In this document: piece by piece, positions 58,528 to 64,000 of the stretch | Numbering within the stretch: the first letter of the stretch is position 1 | Layout: the number at the start of each line of letters is the position of its first letter | NCBI GenBank assembly: GCA_965202875.1 | Contig: OZ241870.1 | Coordinates: forward strand, 1,116,001-1,180,000 | Length of the DNA: 64,000 nt | Source: HK1 sp965202875 | GTDB taxonomy: Bacteria; Pseudomonadota; Gammaproteobacteria; HK1 | Reading direction: 5' to 3' | Translations under genes and position numbers: made by a program | Notes under the pieces: model-generated | What the model was told of the DNA's origin: nothing | Database searches by the model: none | The model's input: only the letters and a program-made list of their open reading frames with translations

Positions 58528-59444
58528 ATCCTTCTTCCGGCGCCCAGCGACCGATCCCCTCCGCCGATACCCGAGCGATCGAGGAGTTCGTCGATCTGAG
58601 CTGGATGGAACGCGGGCTCGCCGCGGCGACGCTCTCCGCGTACCGCGGCGACCTGGTGCTGTTCTCGCGCTGGCTCGCCAGCCGCGGGCTCGGCCTCGAG
58701 GAGGCGCGGCGGCTCGACGTCCTCGGTTTCCTTGCCGAGCACGCGCACCACCCTCCGCGGACCACCGCCCGGCGCCTGTCGGCGTTGCGCCGGTTCTACC
58801 AGCACCTCGAACGGGAGGGCCGGATTGCGGACAACCCCTGCGATCGGATCGATGCGCCGAGGCTCGGGCGCCCGTTGCCCGACGCCCTGACGGAGAAGGA
58901 AGTGGATCGGTTGCTCGCGGCGCCGGACGTCGGCACCGCGCTCGGAATCCGGGACCGCACGATGCTGGAAGTGCTCTACGCGACGGGCCTCCGGGTGTCG
59001 GAGCTCGTGGGGTTGCGCTTGGAGCAGATCAACCTGCGCCAGGGAGTGTTGCGGGTCGTCGGCAAGGGAGACAAGGAGCGGCTCGTTCCCCTCGGTGAGC
59101 CGGCCGTCGACTGGCTGGAACGATTCCTTGAGCGGGGTCGTGCCGAAATTCTCGGTGCGAAGCCGAGTCCCGCGTTGTTTCCCACCGGCCGTGGGCGTGC
59201 GATGACCCGGCAGGCGTTCTGGCATCTCATCAAGCGCTACGCCAGGCGCGTCGGGATCTCGCGCGGGATCTCGCCCCACACGCTACGGCACGCATTCGCG
59301 ACCCATCTCCTCGATCACGGCGCGGATCTGCGCGTGGTCCAGATGCTGCTCGGACACCGTGACATCTCCACCACCCAGATCTACACGCACGTTGCGCGCG
59401 AACGCCTCAAGATGCTTCATGCCCGGCACCATCCACGGGGCTGA
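58524..59444 (+). CDS. xerD: Site-specific tyrosine recombinase XerD
   Basis: The 306-residue recombinase starts at ATG 58524. The N-terminal SAM-like domain begins IEEFVDLSWMERGLAAATLSAYR. The catalytic domain has Arg in YATGLRVSEL, Lys in GKGDKERLVPL, HTLRHAFATHLL (His, Arg), and LGHRDISTTQIYTHV with His and the nucleophile Tyr. It resolves chromosome dimers at dif with XerC. Its place after rplS is as in several gammaproteobacteria. Confidence 0.95.
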   Translation: MNPSSGAQRPIPSADTRAIEEFVDLSWMERGLAAATLSAYRGDLVLFSRWLASRGLGLEEARRLDVLGFLAEHAHHPPRTTARRLSALRRFYQHLEREGRIADNPCDRIDAPRLGRPLPDALTEKEVDRLLAAPDVGTALGIRDRTMLEVLYATGLRVSELVGLRLEQINLRQGVLRVVGKGDKERLVPLGEPAVDWLERFLERGRAEILGAKPSPALFPTGRGRAMTRQAFWHLIKRYARRVGISRGISPHTLRHAFATHLLDHGADLRVVQMLLGHRDISTTQIYTHVARERLKMLHARHHPRG

Positions 59445-59623
59445 AGAGCCGGCGGATGCGGCTTTCGGGCATCTGCGTCGACGACACCCGAGCGATCCCT
59501 CGCGCCAGGGGCAGGGCGGGACGAACGTGTCGTCGATCGGCGAGATTTTGCAGAACGTGGCGGATGTGAAGCTCCGCGGATCCCCGAATCCGGTCGCTCC
59601 CGCGAGGCAGATCGGCCCGGACT

Positions 59624-60697
59624 TCACTCCGGCAGCACCCGGCACCAGCCGTGGGGATCCTCGCGCTCGCCGAGCTGGATGCCGGTGATCCGGTCGTAGA
59701 GCCACTGGGTCACCGGGCCGGAGGCGTTGGCGTTGACGCGGATCTCCTCGCCCCGGTACGCCATGGTGCCGACCGGGGAGATCACCGCCGCCGTCCCCGC
59801 TCCGAACGCCTCCTCCAGCGCCCCGCCCTTCGACGCCTCGACGATCTCGTCGATCGTGATCCGGCGCTCGACCACCTCGTGGCCGTTCTCGCGCAGCAGG
59901 GTGATCGCCGCATCGCGGGTGACGCCGGGGAGGATGGTGCCGCGCAGCTCGGGGGTGACGATGTGGCCGTCGATACGGAAGAAGATGTTCATCGCCCCGA
60001 CTTCCTCGACGTAGCGATGCTCGACGCCGTCGAGCCACAGCACCTGCATGTATCCTTCCCGGCGGGCCCGCTCGGCGGGATACAGGCTGCCGGCGTAGTT
60101 GCCGGCGGTCTTGGCCGCGCCGGTCCCGCCGGGGGCGGCGCGGGTGCAGGTGTCCTCCACCTTCAGGGTCACCGCCGGCATGGCCTCGTCGAAGTACGAG
60201 CGCACCGGGCAGGTGATCACCAGCATCCGGAACGCGCGCGAAGGGCGGACCTCCATGTGCGCCTCGTTGCCGAAGATGACGGGGCGGACGTAGAGCGATT
60301 CGCCGCGCCGCGCCGGGACCCACGCCCGATCGACGGCGACGAGCCGCTCCACCGCGCCGATGAAGACCTCGGGGGCGACCCGGGGTACGCACAGCCGGTC
60401 GCAGGACGCTTCCAGCCGGCGCGCGTTCATGTCCGGGCGGAAGATGCGCACCCGGCCGTCGCCGCCCCGAAACGCCTTCAGGCCCTCGAACACCGCCTGC
60501 CCGTAGTGCAGGGTGGCGTTGGCCGGCTCCATGGCGATCGGTCCGTAGGGCATGATCCGGGGGCGGCGCCACTCGCCGTCCTCCCATTCCATGCTGAACA
60601 TGTGATCGCTGAAGACGTTGCCGAAGCCGAGGTGGTCGAAGTCGACGTCCTCGCGCCGGCTCCTCGGGACGAGTTCGAGTTCCAGAGCGGAAAGCAT
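59624..60697 (-). CDS. ilvE: Branched-chain amino acid aminotransferase
   Basis: The 357-residue PLP enzyme starts at ATG 60697. It has LHYGQAVFEGLKAFRG, then SLYVRPVIFGNE, and GGTGAAKTAGNYAGSLYP, where the Lys (in AAKTAGNY) binds PLP. EEVGAMNIFF and SPVGTMAYRG complete class IV bcAT type 2. It transfers amino groups among Leu, Ile and Val and their keto acids. It converges with xerD across about 180 bases in which I see nothing. Confidence 0.95.
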   Translation of the reverse strand: MLSALELELVPRSRREDVDFDHLGFGNVFSDHMFSMEWEDGEWRRPRIMPYGPIAMEPANATLHYGQAVFEGLKAFRGGDGRVRIFRPDMNARRLEASCDRLCVPRVAPEVFIGAVERLVAVDRAWVPARRGESLYVRPVIFGNEAHMEVRPSRAFRMLVITCPVRSYFDEAMPAVTLKVEDTCTRAAPGGTGAAKTAGNYAGSLYPAERARREGYMQVLWLDGVEHRYVEEVGAMNIFFRIDGHIVTPELRGTILPGVTRDAAITLLRENGHEVVERRITIDEIVEASKGGALEEAFGAGTAAVISPVGTMAYRGEEIRVNANASGPVTQWLYDRITGIQLGEREDPHGWCRVLPE

Positions 60698-60838
60698 CGC
60701 GATGTCGGACCGTGTTCGGGAGGGATGTTCCGGCTCGGGCCGCGCCTCGCTTCGAGATCCGGGCCGGCCGGGGGGTGCCGGAAGGTTAGGTGAATCGCGT
60801 ACCCGCCACAACGCCGCCGAACCGTGGCGCGCCCGCCC

Positions 60839-61534
60839 TCACCCGCCCGTCTCGGGGGCGTCGAACACCGCCGACACCTCCGCCGCGAAGCCTTCGAGCA
60901 GCACCGAGGCGGCCGCTTCCCCCCGCACGTGCCTGCCGTGCTCGACGTATGCCTCCCCACGCAGCACGAGCACGGTGAGGGTCTCGTCGCGCGGATCCGC
61001 GATCCAGTACTCCGGAATGCCCGCTTCGGCGTAATCGGCCCGTTTCTCCACCAAGTCCCGGTCCGGGTCGTCCGGGCTGACCACCTCGACCACCAGATCC
61101 GCCCCCAGCCAGTAGCGGTTCCGGCGGCGGGGGTCCGAGCGGTCGCGGAGCACCAACAGATCCGGCTCGCGGAACTTGCCCTCGCGAACGCGCATTCGTA
61201 GCGCGGAGAACAACGCGACGCCGCCGCGCGGCAGGATCCAGCCGCGGAACAGGGCATGGAGAAACGCGAGGATGGTCTGGTGCGTGTCGGTCGGCATGGG
61301 CAGCTCCTCGATGCGGCCGTCGGTGAACTCGACCAGGCGGTTGCCGTGGTCGGTCAGCCACAGGTAGCCCTCGTCGCTCCAGCACCCCTGGCGCGGCAGG
61401 AGCTCGCCGAGCAGCGCCTCCAGCGCAGCCTGCGAGGCGCCGTCCTTCTTCGAAACCGGCGCCGCTTCCCCGGCGTACCGGCTCCTCAACCCGTCTGCAT
61501 CGGCATCGACGCGGGACGCGGTGTCAGCCGTCAT
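60839..61534 (-). CDS. Uma2-family (DUF820) protein
   Basis: The start is ATG 61534, giving 231 residues; a TTG at 61549 is in frame too. GYLWLTDHGNRLVEFTDGRIEELPMP and HQTILAFLHALF lead to FREPDLLVLRDRSD and LGADLVVEVVSPDDPDRDLVEKRADYAEAGIPEYWIAD, the complete Uma2 core with the PD...E...K residues. It is a different branch from the Uma2 at 52646. Function is unknown, with a nuclease fold suggested. Confidence 0.85.
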   Translation of the reverse strand: MTADTASRVDADADGLRSRYAGEAAPVSKKDGASQAALEALLGELLPRQGCWSDEGYLWLTDHGNRLVEFTDGRIEELPMPTDTHQTILAFLHALFRGWILPRGGVALFSALRMRVREGKFREPDLLVLRDRSDPRRRNRYWLGADLVVEVVSPDDPDRDLVEKRADYAEAGIPEYWIADPRDETLTVLVLRGEAYVEHGRHVRGEAAASVLLEGFAAEVSAVFDAPETGG

Positions 61535-61679
61535 TTCCAGGTCCCCCAAGCCGCGGGCGAAGGCGAGCGTCCTGCCCGCGCGCCCATGCCGCGGAAGTCT
61601 CCCCGATACCCGCCCCGTCGATCAAGGAGCTACCGGGCGTTGCCGGGTTGGGCTGGCCGTCATTGTTGGGCTGGCCGTC

Positions 61680-61699
61680 ATTCCCGCGAAAGCGGGAAT
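61680..61699. repeat. REP-like palindrome ATTCCCGC-gaaa-GCGGGAAT
   Basis: Same arms as the element at 18357-18376, here with a GAAA loop. Just before it GCTGGCCGTCATT appears twice (about 61645-61680). It lies in the upstream region of the leucine-rich-repeat gene. A possible weak promoter (TTGAAT, 15 bases, TATAGT; about 61729-61755) follows. Confidence 0.75.
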
Positions 61700-61861
61700 C
61701 CATCGCCTGATTCAAGATATTTTGAATCCCGAAAACTTGAGTTATAGTTCGATCCCAACGCAGGCGCCGAGCGCACCTGCCACGTACTTCCCGGGAAGGT
61801 ATCCGATGCGGCCCCATCGTCCCCGTCACGCACCCTCGCCAGCCACCGAGCCGGACTGGTG

Positions 61862-61886
61862 CCCCCCCCCCCCCCCCCCCCCCCCC
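61862..61886 (+). repeat. Homopolymeric C25 tract upstream of the LRR-FN3 gene
   Basis: Twenty-five consecutive C end 74 bases before the start of the secreted LRR protein gene. The tract lies between a possible promoter and the ribosome binding site. Length variation could alter the leader. Miscounting in the assembly cannot be excluded. Confidence 0.95.
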
Positions 61887-61960
61887 GCACTACGGGCTTT
61901 CAGCCTGATGTGCCGGCCAGGCCGCCGCCATGGCGTCGTCCACGATCGGGAGAGATGATC

Positions 61961-64000
61961 ATGCCGTTCCGAAAGCCGATGCGGGCGCCGGTCCCGCCGC
62001 CTCCGGGCCGAGGCTGCGGGCGCTCCGTTCGCGCCCTGCTCGCGCTGTGGGCGGTGGCGGCCGTCGTCTTCTTCGCGCCGCCCGCGGACCGGGCCATGGC
62101 GCAGACCGGGCCGACGACGCCGGTGGACATCCCCGACGCCAACCTGCGGACGCTCCTGGAAGCTCGTCTGGGCAAGGCCGCCGGAGCGACGATCACCCGT
62201 GCGGAGATGGCGGCCTTTACCGGGTTCCCTTACGGGTCGCCCCCCAGGCGGAGGCTGCGCCTCGACCACGTCGACTGGAACAGCCATCTTGTTCCCACTC
62301 CCCCGGTCCCCGCTACCGTCGTCAGGGAGCTGACGGGACTGGAATACCTCACGGCGATCCAGGGGTTCAGTATAATCCACCACCGGATCATGGACCTCAG
62401 GCCGCTGGCCGGCCTCACCGGAGTGCGCCGCCTGTGGCTTCGAGGGAACCTGATATCGGACCTCTCGCCGCTACGAGGCCTCCCCCTGGACCAACTGGGC
62501 ATCAGCTATAACCCGGTCTCGGACCTCAGGCCGCTGGCCGGCATGGTCGAGCTGGCCAACTTCCACTGCGACAGATGCCAAATCTCGGACATCTCGCCGC
62601 TGGCCGGCCTGACGCGCCTCACCTTCCTGGACCTCAACAACAACTACATCCGCTCCATCGAGCCGCTGAGGCGCGTCAACGATCTGGCGGAAGTGTACCT
62701 CTCGGACAACGATATCGAGGACCTCTCGCCGCTGGAAAACCGCAACCTGCGGACCCTGACCGCCGCCGGCAACCGGATCACGGACCTCTCGCCGCTGCGA
62801 AACTCGCTGGCCATGGAAACGCTGGACCTCAATCTCAACGAAGGGCTCAGGGACGTTTCCGTGGTGGAGCGCATGGTGGCGTTGAAGGTCTTGAGGCTGG
62901 ACGGGACCGACGTCAGGGACCTCTCGCCGCTGGTCCGCAACAACGGGCTGGGTTCCGGGGACCAGGTCTATCTGCGCAACCTCCCGAATCTGAACGCCGA
63001 CGCCGAACAGCACGTCGAGACCCTGCGAGGCAGGGGCGTCTACATAGTTACGAACACTCCACTGCGTCTGGACAGGACGGTGCGGGACGTGGACGTGGAG
63101 CCCGGGGTGGAGAAGCTGACGGTCAGCTGGACCCGGATGACGCCGGCGCCGGAGTTCACCCCCCAAGGCTACCGGGTCTATTGGTGGTCCGGGCACCAGG
63201 ACCGTTCGTCGCGATACACCCCGCCCCAGCACCATGACGCCACCGCCGAGACGTCCAGCTACACCATCCCGAACCTCACCCCCGGCACCAAGTACCAGGT
63301 GCAGATGCTCCCCTACCCCCCCTGGCCCGGGGGGGAGTTCTCCGCCATAGTCGCCGGCACGCCGTATGCGGCGCTCAGGGTGGAGGGCCTGGGAGGGGGC
63401 CCGGCCGTGACGGTGACGCCGGGCGTGGAGAGCCTCGCCGTGTCCTGGCACCGGGTCCCCGGCGCGGGCGACTACAAGGTGCAGTGGAAGTCCGGCGACG
63501 AGGGCTACGACCCCGATGCCCGGCAGGCCCGGACCGGCGGCGACAAGACGAGCTACACCATCCGCGGCCTCGTCCCCGGCACCGAGTACACGGTGCGCAT
63601 CATCGCCACCAGGGCCGACGGAGTCGAAGGCCCGCCCTCCGACGAAGCCACCGGCACGCCGGATTTGGGCCAGGTCATCGTCGAGCGCGTGGAGCCGCGC
63701 TGGGAGAGCCTCTTCGTGTCCTGGGAGCGGGACGAACATGCGGACGGCTACAAGGTGCAGTGGAAGTCCGGCGACGAGGAGTACGACGAAGAGGAGTGCC
63801 CCCTCCCCACCAATACCGATGCCCGGCAGGCCTGCGTCCCCGGCGAGGACACGAGCCACACCATCGAAGGCCTCGTCCCCGACACCAAGTACACCGTGCG
63901 CGTCATCGCCACCAAGGCCGACGCACCCGACGACGGCGAAGCCTCCGAAGAAAACACCGTCAGGCTGAGGTCGCCGGACGATCTGGATGTGAAGGAGGCC
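61961..64000 (+). CDS. Secreted leucine-rich-repeat and fibronectin type III protein, partial
   Basis: The frame starts at ATG 61961 with GGAGAG six bases upstream, and is open to the right edge, 680 codons. A signal peptide (RALLALWAVAAVVFFAP, cleavage near AMA|QT) leads to a cap (TPVDIPDANLRTLLEARLG). About eight internalin-type LRRs of roughly 22 residues follow (LIDL/ISDLSPL-like: NLISDLSPLRGL, CQISDISPLAGL, NDIEDLSPLENR, NRITDLSPLRN). From about residue 375 there are three fibronectin III domains with W-x-R and Y-x-V patterns (KLTVSWTRM, YTIPNLTPGTKYQVQ; SLAVSWHRVPGAGDYKVQWKS; SLFVSWERDEHADGYKVQWKS). It is likely a surface or secreted binding protein. Internalin-like design suggests contact with another cell. 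Confidence 0.85.
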   Translation, partial: MPFRKPMRAPVPPPPGRGCGRSVRALLALWAVAAVVFFAPPADRAMAQTGPTTPVDIPDANLRTLLEARLGKAAGATITRAEMAAFTGFPYGSPPRRRLRLDHVDWNSHLVPTPPVPATVVRELTGLEYLTAIQGFSIIHHRIMDLRPLAGLTGVRRLWLRGNLISDLSPLRGLPLDQLGISYNPVSDLRPLAGMVELANFHCDRCQISDISPLAGLTRLTFLDLNNNYIRSIEPLRRVNDLAEVYLSDNDIEDLSPLENRNLRTLTAAGNRITDLSPLRNSLAMETLDLNLNEGLRDVSVVERMVALKVLRLDGTDVRDLSPLVRNNGLGSGDQVYLRNLPNLNADAEQHVETLRGRGVYIVTNTPLRLDRTVRDVDVEPGVEKLTVSWTRMTPAPEFTPQGYRVYWWSGHQDRSSRYTPPQHHDATAETSSYTIPNLTPGTKYQVQMLPYPPWPGGEFSAIVAGTPYAALRVEGLGGGPAVTVTPGVESLAVSWHRVPGAGDYKVQWKSGDEGYDPDARQARTGGDKTSYTIRGLVPGTEYTVRIIATRADGVEGPPSDEATGTPDLGQVIVERVEPRWESLFVSWERDEHADGYKVQWKSGDEEYDEEECPLPTNTDARQACVPGEDTSHTIEGLVPDTKYTVRVIATKADAPDDGEASEENTVRLRSPDDLDVKEA

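Overview
The window is a very GC-rich (about two-thirds G+C) chromosomal segment of a Gram-negative proteobacterium. The housekeeping blocks ispF-ispD-ftsB-eno-kdsA-pyrG (43.5-50.1 kb) and rpsP-rimM-trmD-rplS-xerD (56.2-59.4 kb) are laid out as in high-GC Gammaproteobacteria. KdsA, a LolA-like carrier, an outer-membrane barrel and several lipoprotein signals agree with an outer membrane. Long homopolymers, short tandem repeats, palindromic repeats and truncated genes suggest a genome with much recent slippage and decay. An uncultured, perhaps host-associated, lineage is possible, but that is inference.

Layout. 0-9 kb: the start of a Tat-type intradiol dioxygenase, a sarcosine/dimethylglycine-dehydrogenase-like flavoprotein, an orphan NHLP-type RiPP precursor, small coiled-coil membrane proteins, a monooxygenase, two glutathione S-transferases and an MFS transporter. 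9.4-16.5 kb: a molybdenum hydroxylase in which the 2Fe-2S and molybdopterin subunits are fused and carry a low-complexity insert. It is followed by a 6-hydroxynicotinate-reductase-like Fe-S protein, with a YefM/YoeB-type toxin-antitoxin pair inserted between them. Together these suggest N-heterocycle (nicotinate-like) catabolism. 16.8-23.6 kb: a polyol operon of binding protein, two permeases, AraC regulator, mannitol-type dehydrogenase and MalK-type ATPase.

23.7-42.4 kb, minus strand: twenty tightly packed, mostly overlapping genes form one putative operon and are the most unusual part of the window. They encode type II fatty-acid/polyketide enzymes: two acyl carrier proteins, an acyltransferase, a ketosynthase plus a separate chain-length-factor-like protein, a fused ketosynthase/pseudo-ketosynthase, two ketoreductases, a degenerate SDR, two hotdog dehydratases and a thioesterase. 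With them are a membrane-anchored FeeM/GNAT-like acyltransferase, a GcvT-like protein, two related TPR proteins, and an export set of ABC ATPase, FtsX-like permease, LolA-like periplasmic protein and outer-membrane barrel. No enoyl reductase is visible. A plausible reading is that an unsaturated or hydroxylated acyl chain is built on the carrier proteins, transferred to an amine, and moved outward by a Lol-like route. I do not recognise this combination as a described cluster.

42.8-64 kb: a small lipoprotein, the two housekeeping blocks, a truncated desaturase beside a palindromic repeat, MmgE/PrpD, MaoC and acyl-CoA dehydrogenase genes, two Uma2-family genes, ilvE, and finally a secreted leucine-rich-repeat/fibronectin-III protein that runs off the right edge. 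A run of 25 cytosines lies just upstream of that last gene. A run of 16 cytosines separates two frames of a hypothetical gene before rpsP.
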